From NCBI RefSeq assembly GCF_026790145.1, contig NZ_JALAMS010000002.1, forward strand, positions 6,725-70,724: a DNA stretch of 64,000 nucleotides, in the 5' to 3' direction. The stretch is from Bacillus_I endophytica_A (lineage in GTDB: Bacteria; Bacillota; Bacilli; Bacillales; Bacillaceae_H). The translations under genes were made by a program, and so were the position numbers. The notes under the pieces were generated by a model. That model worked only from the letters and a program-made list of their open reading frames with translations. It was not told the origin of the DNA and made no database searches. Of the stretch, positions 8,884-17,969 are shown piece after piece (position 1 is the first letter of the stretch; each line of letters begins with the position of its first letter).

Positions 8884-9642
8884 TTATTCTTTCTCTCCTG
8901 TATATCCAGCAATCCCCGATATTTTCTTTGATGTAGAAAGAAGCTTCTCTACAATCATGTTCTTATGTTTTAGCATTCTTTCTTTTGGTCCTGCGACACT
9001 AATGGCCGCTTCCATTATGCCGCTTGCTCCATAAACAGGAGCTGCTAGACAAAATAGCCCTTCTTCATTTTCTTCATCATCAATGGAGTAACCACTTTCC
9101 ACAAAAGAATCTAAATTTTGCTCTAACATTTCTTTGTTTGTAATCGTAGAATCCGTAATCGGAACAAGCTCCATTCCTTGAAGTAGCTCTTTTCTTCGTT
9201 CTAACGGTAAAAATGCTAGAAATGCTTTTCCTAACCCTGTACAGTATAGTGGTTTTCTCTTTCCAAGCTGAGCAGTTGTACGAATAGAGCGATTATTATC
9301 GATTTTCACTACATAGATGAGCTCTCCATCCGACAATAAAGCCATAAACACCGTTTCCTGTACATCTTCCATAAGCTTCTTTAAATAGGGTTTTCCTTCA
9401 GCCGAAATATCTAAAGAATCCATTGCCGCAGTTCCAATTTGAATTAGTTTTGGCCCAAGCTTATATCTTTTTAGCTGATCTTGATTTACATAGCCTTCCT
9501 CATGCAGCGTTGTAACGAGGTTAAATGTACTACTCTGCGGAAAAGCTAGTGAGCTACTAATTTCTTTTACTGTTAGCCCTTCTGGATAACGAGCTAATAG
9601 TTCAAAAACCCTTAATACACGTTCTGCTGACTTAACTGACAT
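8884..9642 (-). CDS. IclR family transcriptional regulator
   Basis: The 252-residue product has the IclR N-terminal winged helix (residues 1-65, KSAERVLRVFELLARYPEGL then TVKEISSSLAFPQSST) and the effector-binding domain with the LGKAFLAFLP and GLFCLAAPVYG stretches. It is the first gene of the galactonate operon, so it is probably its self-regulating repressor, like KdgR-type proteins. AAAGGAGTG precedes the ATG. Two 16-bp palindromes lie between the promoter and the start codon and are natural operators. The effector is probably a keto-deoxy sugar acid, which is inference. Confidence 0.9.
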   Translation of the reverse strand: MSVKSAERVLRVFELLARYPEGLTVKEISSSLAFPQSSTFNLVTTLHEEGYVNQDQLKRYKLGPKLIQIGTAAMDSLDISAEGKPYLKKLMEDVQETVFMALLSDGELIYVVKIDNNRSIRTTAQLGKRKPLYCTGLGKAFLAFLPLERRKELLQGMELVPITDSTITNKEMLEQNLDSFVESGYSIDDEENEEGLFCLAAPVYGASGIMEAAISVAGPKERMLKHKNMIVEKLLSTSKKISGIAGYTGEKE

Positions 9643-9656
9643 AAAGCACTCCTTTA

Positions 9657-9732
9657 AATCACATATGTGATTCGTAATTCTATATATGATTTTTACAATT
9701 TAAATACTAGCATAGCTAAAAAAAGAAAACAA
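9657..9732 (-). promoter_or_regulatory. galactonate operon promoter with two operator palindromes
   Basis: On the minus strand TTGTTT (9732-9727), a 17-bp gap and TAGTAT (9709-9704) form a modest sigma-A promoter. Downstream lie AATCACATATGTGATT, a perfect 16-bp palindrome (9657-9672), and the related AATTCTATATATGATT (9676-9691), 19 bp apart. Blocking the transcribed leader fits repression by the IclR protein encoded next. Confidence 0.55.
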
Positions 9733-9767
9733 TCTATTTTTATTATTTTCTGAAAAAACACAAAAAA

Positions 9768-9808
9768 AGACTGCTCGTAAGTTGTCGTACAAACTTTACG
9801 AACAGTCT
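9768..9808. terminator. hairpin terminator
   Basis: AGACTG-C-TCGTAA (from 9768) pairs with TTACGA-A-CAGTCT (to 9808), with further pairing toward the loop. It ends the leftward gene at 9831-10250 upstream of the IclR promoter. Confidence 0.65.
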
Positions 9809-9830
9809 AATATATATTTGCTTTTATGAT

Positions 9831-10250
9831 TTAAGCCGTTGTACACCAATATAGCCCAAAGTACTTTTCCTCTGTTTCTGCTACAAAGAAACGATCATTC
9901 CAATCTGGTTCATATGCATAAGCACGTCTTACGATATTATCTGGAAAAATAAACGGTTTAATTTGTTCTGAAAACTCCTCTTTTAATTGCAACCATTCAT
10001 CGTAAGTGACTTCTTGTAATGATAATTCTTCTCTCAGCTTTCCTTCTAGTTCAACTACATCCATATCTTCTACAGCATTTTTTTGATACATATAATGATC
10101 TCTTGATTCAATGAACAAACACTTTGTCGCAAAATCTTCTAGAGATCGAATCTCTCCCCATGTGTTTTTTCTTTCATGCTCAAACACATAAATCATTTCT
10201 TCAGAGGAAGGAGAATCAAACTCATCTTCTTCCATCACATAGTACCTCAC
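9831..10250 (-). CDS. hypothetical protein
   Basis: The 139-residue soluble acidic protein is rich in Glu, Asp and aromatic residues and ends in EEKYFGLYWCTTA. I see no membrane segment or known catalytic motif. The start is GTG at 10250 with GGGAGAGAGA upstream; an ATG five codons later (MEEDEF) is possible and has TGAGGT before it. It sits 11 bp after the SDR gene on the same strand, so the two probably form one transcript. I do not recognise the family. Confidence 0.7.
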   Translation of the reverse strand: MRYYVMEEDEFDSPSSEEMIYVFEHERKNTWGEIRSLEDFATKCLFIESRDHYMYQKNAVEDMDVVELEGKLREELSLQEVTYDEWLQLKEEFSEQIKPFIFPDNIVRRAYAYEPDWNDRFFVAETEEKYFGLYWCTTA

Positions 10251-10261
10251 TGTCTCTCTCC

Positions 10262-11053
10262 CTATAACGAACGAATAATCCCGCCTTCAACTCGCTGTGC
10301 CGCTCCATTAATAGCCGCTGCTTTTTCTGAAGAGAGAAACACAATAACACTTGCTACTTCTTCTGGTGTTGCATAGCGCTGTGTAAGAGATGTTGGTTCA
10401 TTGACTTTAAAATAATCTTTTACAAACGTATCAAGGTCTTGTCCAGCAGCTTCTGCTGCTCCCTTCATATAGTTTGCAACACCTTCTGTCCATGTTGGAC
10501 CAGGGAGCACAGAGTTAACGGTAACGTTCGTTCCTTTTGTTCGCTCAGCTAATCCTCTTGATAAGCTAATTAATGCTGTTTTTGTTAAAGAATATGGAAT
10601 CATTTGTGGAAGAGGTTTGACTCCTGCTTCACTTGAAAGATTCAAAATACGTCCGCTGTTTCGCTCTAACATTCCAGATAAAAAAGCTCGGCAAAGACGA
10701 ATAGCGCTCATTACGTTTACTTCAAAGTATTCTGTCCATTCTTCATCTGTCACATCTTCAAACTCTTTTACTTCAAAAAAGCCTAAATTGTTAACAAGTA
10801 CGTCAAGCGCACCGATTTTGTTTACTTTTTCGATAAGTTCTTTACTTTCTTCCGCTGTTGATAAATCAGCGTGAAGGCCGTGAACAGTTCCAAGAGAAGA
10901 TAGTTCTTCCACAACGGCTTCTACTTTCTCTTGAGATCTTCCATTAACAATCACATGAGCTCCTTCTTCTAAAAAAGCTTTTGCTGTTGCTTTTCCAATT
11001 CCTGCTGTTGATCCTGTGACTAATACAAGTTTGTCTTTTAATTGTAATTGCAT
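10262..11053 (-). CDS. short-chain dehydrogenase/reductase
   Basis: The 263-residue Rossmann enzyme has the cofactor motif TGSTAGIG (about residues 14-21), the NNLG stretch and the catalytic Ser with YSLTK (Tyr and Lys of YxxxK). NGRS at the end of beta-2 suggests NADP(H) preference. It is an oxidoreductase of unknown small substrate, of the 3-oxoacyl-ACP-reductase-like group. AGGAAGG lies upstream of the ATG. It is cotranscribed with the hypothetical gene at 9831. Confidence 0.9.
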   Translation of the reverse strand: MQLQLKDKLVLVTGSTAGIGKATAKAFLEEGAHVIVNGRSQEKVEAVVEELSSLGTVHGLHADLSTAEESKELIEKVNKIGALDVLVNNLGFFEVKEFEDVTDEEWTEYFEVNVMSAIRLCRAFLSGMLERNSGRILNLSSEAGVKPLPQMIPYSLTKTALISLSRGLAERTKGTNVTVNSVLPGPTWTEGVANYMKGAAEAAGQDLDTFVKDYFKVNEPTSLTQRYATPEEVASVIVFLSSEKAAAINGAAQRVEGGIIRSL

Positions 11054-11261
11054 TTCTAAACAACCTTCCTATTTCTAAGAATATACGAAAATTATATAAT
11101 TAGCCTGAATTCATTACTATTATTTTGCTTACATAGATGATTCATACTCTTATTTGTTTTTCACAAGAACTGTAATGAGCGGGGATTGATATTTACATGA
11201 GATTATCTTCAGCTACGACCGTTTAATCATGAAGCCCATCAGATTTTAATCTGATCCGGCC

Positions 11262-11444
11262 GACTTAGTCAATGCTGCAATTGCAGAATTAATAAGACTA
11301 CAATACGAATTACCCGTCTATAATACCTTAAAAGATGCAGCAAATGATGTTCAAAATAAATTATATCGTGCCATCTATCATCAGATTGACCATGCACTAA
11401 ATGATGAACAAAAAACAATAATAGTGCCGCTGTTAGTAAAGTAA
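11262..11444 (+). pseudogene. fragment of a Tn3-type transposase (DUF4158-like N-terminal part)
   Basis: Sixty codons are open from 11262 to a TAA at 11442. The peptide (DLVNAAIAELIRLQYELPVY, then NTLKDAANDVQNKLYRAIYH) matches the pattern of the N-terminal domain of Tn3-family transposases, where a run of Arg/Leu-rich helices precedes ELPAFNTL. No start codon, upstream domain or catalytic domain is present. An 18-bp palindrome (11238-11255) stands just upstream. The stop overlaps the point where a truncated TetR reading frame begins, so this looks like the edge of a deletion. I assign it from memory of the motif only. Confidence 0.5.
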
Positions 11445-11884
11445 CATTATTTAATTATTACAATACAAAAGATAATTTAATTAATACCACGATTCATAAT
11501 TCATTTGCCTCTGTCCTAGAAGAATATGAACGTTTGATTGAAAGTGATTTATCATTTGAGCAAACATATATGGAACTCACGCAATATAAAATAAAAAAAA
11601 TCCAAAGTATGACATCCATGTTTTTTCATAATGTGATGCAGCAATTTGCAAGCGATCCGACTTTTTTTAATAAGGATGCACAAGAAACAAGTGATAGATT
11701 GGTTTTAAGAATGTTTCAAAAAGGGCGTAAAGAAGGAAAAATTAATCCCGCATATTCTGATGAGGTTTTACTGATGTTAATGCATATTTTTACGGAGGGA
11801 TTGAAAAGTCAAGCGATTAATACTGAGAATTTGATAAAATATGGCCCTCAAATTACTCAAATGTTTTTGAATGGCTTGCGTTAA
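11441..11884 (+). pseudogene. TetR family regulator lacking most of its HTH domain
   Basis: The frame GTA ACA TTA TTT AAT (VTLFNYYNTKDNLINTTI) begins at 11441 and runs to a stop at 11882-11884. TLFNYYNTKDNL is the end of a TetR helix-turn-helix (compare RGTFYLHYQDKQDFL in the TetR at 1338), and what follows is a ligand-binding domain of normal size. About 40 N-terminal residues are missing and are replaced by the Tn3-like fragment. Translation from the TTG at 11534 would give only the C-terminal domain. It is most likely dead. Confidence 0.7.
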
Positions 11885-12424
11885 AGTAAACTTGACAAAT
11901 TGAACAAATTATTTGATATATGTAAAAAAAATTAACATTTTTCAGGGCGAATATAATAACTATTGCTGCTTGTTTAGCTAAACAAGCTAATAGAAGCTCT
12001 CTTATTCCATTAAAGGGCGCTTTTCTAGAATAAATAATTATTTATAGACTGAACGGTAAAAACCGATCAGTCTATTTTTATCAATAAGCTACACCCTATT
12101 GATAATATCTTGGTTCCTTAATATGAGCTTGATATATTCTCTAAACGTTTTTCAAGATGAAAATTCATTAAAGGTAATACACACAAAAACCTCAACATAT
12201 TTTCTGCATTCCTCTTCCCTAACCTTTATTCTTAATAATAAAAAAAATTGCCTTTTCTCCCATTAAAATTTTTATTCTTTGTGATTTCAGGAAGTATATC
12301 AGAACACTACATACTCATACTATAAAGAACTGATGTAAACAATAACCTTTCTCTTGATCGCATTCTGGGAGAAACGCTCTTCGTTAAAATATCCTATAAC
12401 CATTTAATCGCAAATGAGGGAACA
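11885..12424. other. intergenic stretch with palindrome and terminator
   Basis: I find no gene in these 540 bp. They hold a perfect 20-bp palindrome GCTTGTTTAGCTAAACAAGC (11968-11987), a hairpin AGACTGA/TCAGTCT with an inner GGT/ACC stem and a T tract (12046-12079, probable terminator of the TetR remnant), and the motif starting AAAGGGCGC at 12012 that recurs at 28362. The rest is AT-rich. Confidence 0.5.
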
Positions 12425-12664
12425 ATGATGAAAATATTAGCAATCACACTTATCGTTCTTCTATTATCTATTTTAAACCTTTTATTTATGGATTTTCTCT
12501 TAGGTTTTGATTTTTCTGAGTCAGTATTACACCTTCTAAATCCATTTTGGGTCATAAGCAGCGCAGAGTATGTCATGCTAGCAGGACTTTTTTTACTTGT
12601 TATTGGACAGCAAATCTATACAATCGTGAAAAAAAGAACGAATAAACAAGATGAATCTAATTAG
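12425..12664 (+). CDS. small two-helix membrane protein, hypothetical
   Basis: The 79-residue product has two strong hydrophobic segments (about residues 4-28 and 48-67) and a basic, polar tail (KKRTNKQDESN). GAGGG stands four bases before a doublet of ATG codons. Its last eight bases overlap the 3' end of the convergent germination permease gene. Small membrane proteins beside germination operons are common, but I cannot link this one to germination from sequence. Confidence 0.6.
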   Translation: MMKILAITLIVLLLSILNLLFMDFLLGFDFSESVLHLLNPFWVISSAEYVMLAGLFLLVIGQQIYTIVKKRTNKQDESN

Positions 12665-13760
12665 CTTTTCTCTTTAAGATATTTCGTATCATAGAAATAA
12701 GGAATAACACTAAAGGGAGAATGATTAAAAGCGGCATGGAGAGATATTTAAGCACTACATCCAATCCTTCTTCCATGTGCTCAGAAAAACTAGAAGCTAT
12801 TGTCATGGATAAAAAAATGGCCACAATTCCTATCGGAAGAATAATGGGTTTGTGACTTTCCAATTTAAATAAGTCAACAATTCCTATCATAGCACCGTAC
12901 AAAAGAACAGAGGCTTTAAAGAAAACGGTCATTAGTAAAGTAAAAACCACGATGGCATCTAGTCTTTCAATAAAATTCAACAAATTGACCTTTCCAATCG
13001 TAGCTAATGTAGGAAACGTAGATCTCTCCATTACATTTATACCAAGTGCAGCCATATTCAAAACAGCTGTCCAACTTAAAACAAGACCGCTTGAGATAAC
13101 AGAAAGCACCCACACTCTCTTTACTAATTCGGGCCGATTTAAATAAGGTAATAGCATCGTAAACACCAACATTTCACCAAATGGAAAAATCATCGTGAAA
13201 GAGACCGTTGTCGTTAGAATAGGCCTCCAACCATGTTCTAAAAAAGGCCGTACCTGTTCAAAATCAATATCCCCTGATACAAGCACAAAGAAGTTTGCTG
13301 CAATTCCAAGTAAAAGTAAAATAACAATAAATACTTCTCCTGTTCTCCCTATAACTTCAATCCCTAAATGAATGATATAACAAATTACTAAAACAAGGGT
13401 GAGGTTAATTGCTAGTAGCGGTGTTCTTGGCAAAGTGGAGGAAAGAAGCAAATCACCAAAATCACGTATGTTCCTAGCCGCTATGTACAAAAAAAGTAAG
13501 CAATATATCAGTCCTAATCCCCAACCAATGTATTTTCCTACGATTTTTCTGATACATGCTGTAAAGGGAAGGTTAGGATATTGACGAAATAATAGATAGT
13601 AAATGAAGAATAAGAAGATTCCTCCACCCATTCCTAAAAGAATAGAGAACCAAGCGTCTTTCTTTGCTGTAATTCCATAACTAACAATTAAAGCAGTACC
13701 TAAGTTAAAAATAAACATTAAAGCAAAGAGTTGAATAACGCTTATTTTTGCTTTCTCCAT
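12657..13760 (-). CDS. spore germination permease, GerAB family (second B subunit)
   Basis: The 367-residue protein has about ten membrane helices and the family N-terminus (KISVIQLFALMFIFNLGTAL). GerAB-type subunits belong to the APC superfamily and sense the germinant in the inner spore membrane. It is the last gene of the A-C-B-B operon and closely resembles the preceding B gene (NLLNFIERLDAIVVFTLLMT versus NLLEFIERMDAIVVFTLLIT). GAAAGGAG precedes the ATG. It probably forms an alternative receptor with the shared A and C subunits. The germinant is unknown. Confidence 0.9.
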   Translation of the reverse strand: MEKAKISVIQLFALMFIFNLGTALIVSYGITAKKDAWFSILLGMGGGIFLFFIYYLLFRQYPNLPFTACIRKIVGKYIGWGLGLIYCLLFLYIAARNIRDFGDLLLSSTLPRTPLLAINLTLVLVICYIIHLGIEVIGRTGEVFIVILLLLGIAANFFVLVSGDIDFEQVRPFLEHGWRPILTTTVSFTMIFPFGEMLVFTMLLPYLNRPELVKRVWVLSVISSGLVLSWTAVLNMAALGINVMERSTFPTLATIGKVNLLNFIERLDAIVVFTLLMTVFFKASVLLYGAMIGIVDLFKLESHKPIILPIGIVAIFLSMTIASSFSEHMEEGLDVVLKYLSMPLLIILPLVLFLISMIRNILKRKAN

Positions 13761-13817
13761 TTTTTAGGCTCCTTTCTATGATAGAGCTAGTTATTTGCTC
13801 ATCCTCTTTCCTACAGT

Positions 13818-14915
13818 CTAATGTTTTTTCCTCTTTATACACTGACGAACCATTAGCACAGCTAACATAATAAAAGGAATAAGGATGAATAAGACTATAC
13901 CCATATATTGATTAATAACACCTTCTTCCGTCTGTTCCGAAAAACTTGAAGACATTGCAAGAGATAAAAAAATAACAATGGTTCCAATTGGTAAAAGAAT
14001 GTGATTGTAGTTATCTACTTTGAATAAATTGGCTATTCCGATAACCCCTCCATATAAATAAATAGAGGCTTTAAAAAACACGGTAATTAATAAAGTAAAG
14101 ACGACAATCGCGTCCATCCTTTCAATAAACTCAAGCAAATTGACCTTTCCTACCGCCATTAATAACGGAAAAGTTGATCTTTTCATGGCCCTTAAACCAA
14201 GAACACATATATTTAGTATGACAGTCCAGCCTAAAATCAATCCACTTGAAATAACAGCTAATAGCCATACTCTCTTCACTAATTGTGGCCGATTTAAATA
14301 TGGCAGAAGCATCGTAAAAACAAGCATCTCACCGAATGGAAAAGTAATAAGGGTTGGAAAAGTTGTACTCATAATCGGCTTCCAGCCATGTTCAAGGACA
14401 GGACGTATACGCTCGAAATCTACATCTCCTGATACAAGCACTAAGAAGTTCCCTGATGCTCCGAGCACTACCAGTATGACAATAAATACTTCTGCTGATC
14501 TTCCTAATACTTCTACTCCTAAATGAATGACATAACAAATAACAAGGATAAACGTGAGATTAATGGCCAGTAACGGCGTTTCTGTCAAAGTGGAGGAAAT
14601 AATTAAATCTCCAAATTCACGTACATTTCTTCCGCAAATATAGAGAAAAAAGAGACAGTATACTAGGCCAAGCACCCAGCCTAAATATTTACCAAATATC
14701 TTCCTAATATATTCAGTGAACAACAAATGAGAATATTGACGAAAGGGATAATAGTAAATGAAGAATACAGCTACTCCTCCACATATGGCTAGAAGAATAG
14801 CTAACCATGCATCTTTCCCAGCCGTAGCACCATAACTGATCACTACCGCTGTTCCCATATTAAAAATAAGCATAAGGGAAAATAGCTGAATAACACTTAT
14901 TTTTGCCTTCTCCAT
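13818..14915 (-). CDS. spore germination permease, GerAB family (first B subunit)
   Basis: The 365-residue, roughly ten-helix protein is a close paralogue of the permease at 12657. The start at 14915 (MEKAKISVIQLF) aligns exactly with that paralogue and has GGGAGTGATAG upstream; an eight-codon in-frame extension to 14939 has no good ribosome site. It lies 40 bp after the lipoprotein gene and 57 bp before the second B gene. In GerA-type receptors the B subunit sets germinant specificity, so two B genes suggest two specificities from one operon. Confidence 0.9.
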   Translation of the reverse strand: MEKAKISVIQLFSLMLIFNMGTAVVISYGATAGKDAWLAILLAICGGVAVFFIYYYPFRQYSHLLFTEYIRKIFGKYLGWVLGLVYCLFFLYICGRNVREFGDLIISSTLTETPLLAINLTFILVICYVIHLGVEVLGRSAEVFIVILVVLGASGNFLVLVSGDVDFERIRPVLEHGWKPIMSTTFPTLITFPFGEMLVFTMLLPYLNRPQLVKRVWLLAVISSGLILGWTVILNICVLGLRAMKRSTFPLLMAVGKVNLLEFIERMDAIVVFTLLITVFFKASIYLYGGVIGIANLFKVDNYNHILLPIGTIVIFLSLAMSSSFSEQTEEGVINQYMGIVLFILIPFIMLAVLMVRQCIKRKKH

Positions 14916-14955
14916 TTCTATCACTCCCTTCTTTGCCATTTCGCACTTACTCCTA

Positions 14956-16152
14956 TTAAGATCTCGTAATCAGACCTGTTCGACGAATAATAGCCTGCAC
15001 ATTCACATGGACTTCTGTCTGTGGGAAGATCTCCTTTTGCCATGAGGACTCTATATTTTTCCATACATGTTTATTCGCAATATTAATTTGTTCACCAAAA
15101 TTAAAAATATCACTTTTTTGTTTTTGAGCTTTTTCGACTGTTAAAAGGATTTCTTTCTTTATTTCTTCCTCTACTTCTTCATCTAACTTTGCTAGTACTT
15201 TTGATTTCCCAAGGTCTTTAGCACAATTATTTTCTAGCACTAATCCTTCTGCATGAACATCAACATAGATAATGGGTTTTTGATGTTTAAATTTCACATG
15301 AACGTTCGACTTTGCCCGGGAGATTTCAATGGCAATCGCATCTTTCGCTTTTCCACAGTCAAGGTTTAAAACGGTAGTCTTCATTTCATTCATCACCCAT
15401 GTCACTCCACGGGCATCATCACCATTAAGCCATTTTTTTAATTTGCCATCTTTAAAAAGAGCAAGACCTTTTATTTCAATTCTCGCGCTTGGGTCAATCT
15501 GTTGTATATTTGTTATCGCATTTCCCTCGCTAGCTTTCCCTTCGACTTGTACTCCTGTAACACTTAAACTCCCTTGTTCTAAGCCTTGGATAACTTGGTC
15601 AGCACGTGTACTTTTATAGACACCCCACTCTTTTTCGGAGTATTTCAAGGTCTCTGAAATCTTAGTAGAAGGGATATCTTCTAACGGTGTTGCTACTTCT
15701 AACGTTCTTTTGGCTGTTGCATTCCCTTTTGTAATTAGAACAGGAAAAAGAACGCGAAACTGAGCATCTCGTTCAATAACATCAAACAATTCTTTAATCC
15801 CATCTTTCGCTACTTTTTCATTAATAATCATTACTTGAAGATGAGGAAAAAAGAGCTCGCCAGGCGCTTTTGTGGAGATTTTCCGAAGCGTTTCTGAAAG
15901 AGTACTTCCCCTCTCTGTGAATGTAGTTACAGGAGAAGCTTGGACTTTTCCGCCTTGTTGGCCCCCCGCAATTTGAGAAGGATTAGTGATTTGGACCGTA
16001 ACTTCGTATCTGTTCTTTATTTTGTCACTACCTTTGTCAATTGCCAGTCCTGATACAATACTCAACTTCTGTAGTTCTTCACGATCCCAGCAGCCAGATA
16101 ATAAAGATAAACAAACGAAAAGAAGAAGAAATCTTACTAGCTTATGTCTCAT
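14956..16152 (-). CDS. germinant receptor lipoprotein, GerAC family
   Basis: The 398-residue product has a lipoprotein signal (basic MRHKLVR, hydrophobic run, lipobox LLSGC with Cys 21), followed by WDREELQKLSIVSGLAIDKG, the family hallmark after the lipidated Cys. The length is normal. The C subunit is anchored on the outer face of the inner spore membrane and is needed for receptor function. It overlaps the end of the A gene by 11 bp, so translation is probably coupled. Confidence 0.93.
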   Translation of the reverse strand: MRHKLVRFLLLFVCLSLLSGCWDREELQKLSIVSGLAIDKGSDKIKNRYEVTVQITNPSQIAGGQQGGKVQASPVTTFTERGSTLSETLRKISTKAPGELFFPHLQVMIINEKVAKDGIKELFDVIERDAQFRVLFPVLITKGNATAKRTLEVATPLEDIPSTKISETLKYSEKEWGVYKSTRADQVIQGLEQGSLSVTGVQVEGKASEGNAITNIQQIDPSARIEIKGLALFKDGKLKKWLNGDDARGVTWVMNEMKTTVLNLDCGKAKDAIAIEISRAKSNVHVKFKHQKPIIYVDVHAEGLVLENNCAKDLGKSKVLAKLDEEVEEEIKKEILLTVEKAQKQKSDIFNFGEQINIANKHVWKNIESSWQKEIFPQTEVHVNVQAIIRRTGLITRS

Positions 16153-17791
16153 TAGGATCCCTCTTTGATTCTTGATTTTTCATAGGTCCTTCTCTCTTTG
16201 AAGGGCCCCGATCTTGGTTATGATCTACTCTTTTGGTCTTGACTTGACTAATTAGACGGGGGCGTTTAGATAAAAATGGTAAGGGCCATCGAATAATGGT
16301 ATCTTTTTGATCAGCTAGCACGATAGGAGCAAAAGGAGTTAAGTAAGGAATACCAAATGAACGCAAACTACACGTGTGGGCAACTAACACAATAACCCCT
16401 AATCCAATTCCATAAAGTCCAAAAAAGCTTGCCATAATCATCATCCCAAAGCGAAGCAACCTTGTCGCATCTGTCATCGCATAATGAGGAATTGTAAAAC
16501 TAGCGATAGCCGTTGCAGCTACAACAATAACCATTGCACTTGAAACAATACCAGCTGAAACCGCTGCTTCCCCTAATACAAGAGCTCCTACGATAGAAAC
16601 AGCCTGACCTACAGGACGAGGCATCCGAATTCCTGCTTCCCGTAATACTTCAAAAGTAAATTCCATTAATAGTGCTTCTATAATAATCGGAAAAGGAATG
16701 TTTTGCCGCTGTGCAGCTAAATTAACTAACAAAGGAGTTGGAATCAATTCAGGATGAAAGGAAATAAAGGCAACAAACAACGATGGACCTAGAAGAGTAA
16801 TTAAAAAAGAAGTGATTCTCAGTAATCGTAAAAAACTAGCCATTGTCCATCGTAAATAATAGTCTTCTGCTGTTTGAAAGAATTGATTCCAAGTCGCAGG
16901 CACGATAAGAGGAATTGGTGTTTCATTAACAAAGATGACAATTCGGCCTTCTAGTAAATTACCTGCGACTACGTCTGGTCGTTCTGTAGCAAAAATGGTT
17001 GGCCATGGTGTCCATGTTTCATCTGAAATCCACTCTTCAACTGTATTAGAACCATATACTTCATCAACTTTAATTTTATGGAGTCTTTCTTTAACCTCCG
17101 TAAGCAATTTATCATTTACAATTCCTTTTACATACATAATCCCAATTGTTGTTTGGGTAATCTCCCCTAATTCCATTGTCTCTAACCAGAGATTAGGGCT
17201 TTTAATTCGGCGACGGACCATTGCTGTATTACTAATGAGTGACTCCGTAAAGCTATCTCTAGGTCCTCTTACTGAAGATTCAGCAACAGGTTCTGAAATA
17301 GCCCGGAGATCTCCTCCTTGTACAGCGCAAGTAAACCCCTGATTCCACCCATCAATTAAAACAATCGTTTCTCCTGATAATAAAGAAAAAAATAGTTTGT
17401 TCCAGTCCACTACATCGTTTACATGTGTGATGGTTAGCATGTGTTCTTTTATGTATGCTCCTACTTGGTTTGGTAAAGAGAAATCTTCTTCTTCAGCTAG
17501 GTTTGCGTTACTCATGAGCTGTTTAATAATACCTCTTCCCAAGATTTCCTTATCTGTTAAGCCATTTATATAAATAGAAGCCACCTTACGAACAAAAGGT
17601 TTCCCCATCGTAAAGTTCCTAACCACTACATCCTCGCTTTTCCCAAAAGTTTCCTGTATCTTTTTTAAATTCTCTTCTAAAGAAGACTTAAGCGCCTCCT
17701 CATTTGAAGCAACCTCTGTTTCTTCATAGTAAGGAGCCTCTTTTTTTGACTTTCTTTGTTTTTTTGTTAGACGTTTCCATCCACTGTTCAT
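16142..17791 (-). CDS. germinant receptor A subunit, GerAA family
   Basis: The 549-residue product has a soluble N-terminal part (to about residue 300) and four or five membrane helices in the C-terminal half, with family stretches NRRIKSPNLW-like (VRRRIKSPNLWLETMELGE), RMPRPVGQAVSIVGALVLGE and the PFAPIV region. It is the first gene of the operon, with GGAGGGGC eight bases before the ATG. I looked upstream for a sigma-G promoter, expected for receptor operons in the forespore, and found no convincing pair of boxes. Confidence 0.93.
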   Translation of the reverse strand: MNSGWKRLTKKQRKSKKEAPYYEETEVASNEEALKSSLEENLKKIQETFGKSEDVVVRNFTMGKPFVRKVASIYINGLTDKEILGRGIIKQLMSNANLAEEEDFSLPNQVGAYIKEHMLTITHVNDVVDWNKLFFSLLSGETIVLIDGWNQGFTCAVQGGDLRAISEPVAESSVRGPRDSFTESLISNTAMVRRRIKSPNLWLETMELGEITQTTIGIMYVKGIVNDKLLTEVKERLHKIKVDEVYGSNTVEEWISDETWTPWPTIFATERPDVVAGNLLEGRIVIFVNETPIPLIVPATWNQFFQTAEDYYLRWTMASFLRLLRITSFLITLLGPSLFVAFISFHPELIPTPLLVNLAAQRQNIPFPIIIEALLMEFTFEVLREAGIRMPRPVGQAVSIVGALVLGEAAVSAGIVSSAMVIVVAATAIASFTIPHYAMTDATRLLRFGMMIMASFFGLYGIGLGVIVLVAHTCSLRSFGIPYLTPFAPIVLADQKDTIIRWPLPFLSKRPRLISQVKTKRVDHNQDRGPSKREGPMKNQESKRDPNET

Positions 17792-17924
17792 GTCTTATGC
17801 CCCTCCAAGTGCCACCGAATGAAGAGCTCGATGTTTTCTGCTATCATTAATTGATAATTTTTCCTGAATTTGATTTTTTATACCCCTTTCTTGTTTATGA
17901 ACGTGACTGTTGTTATGTAATGAC

Positions 17925-17960
17925 AAAAGCCCTCAATCACTTTAGTAATTGAGGGCTTTT
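17925..17960. terminator. terminator of the 46-residue gene
   Basis: AAAAGCCCTCAATCACT (17925-17941) pairs with AGTAATTGAGGGCTTTT (17944-17960) with one wobble pair. It stands 9 bp past the stop of the leftward small gene and upstream of the germination operon. Confidence 0.8.
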
Positions 17961-17969
17961 ATAAATTCT

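Noticed and set aside
17792..17900. Sigma-G promoter for the germination operon
   Set aside because: Sigma-G-like boxes were sought at the right spacing and no convincing pair was found.
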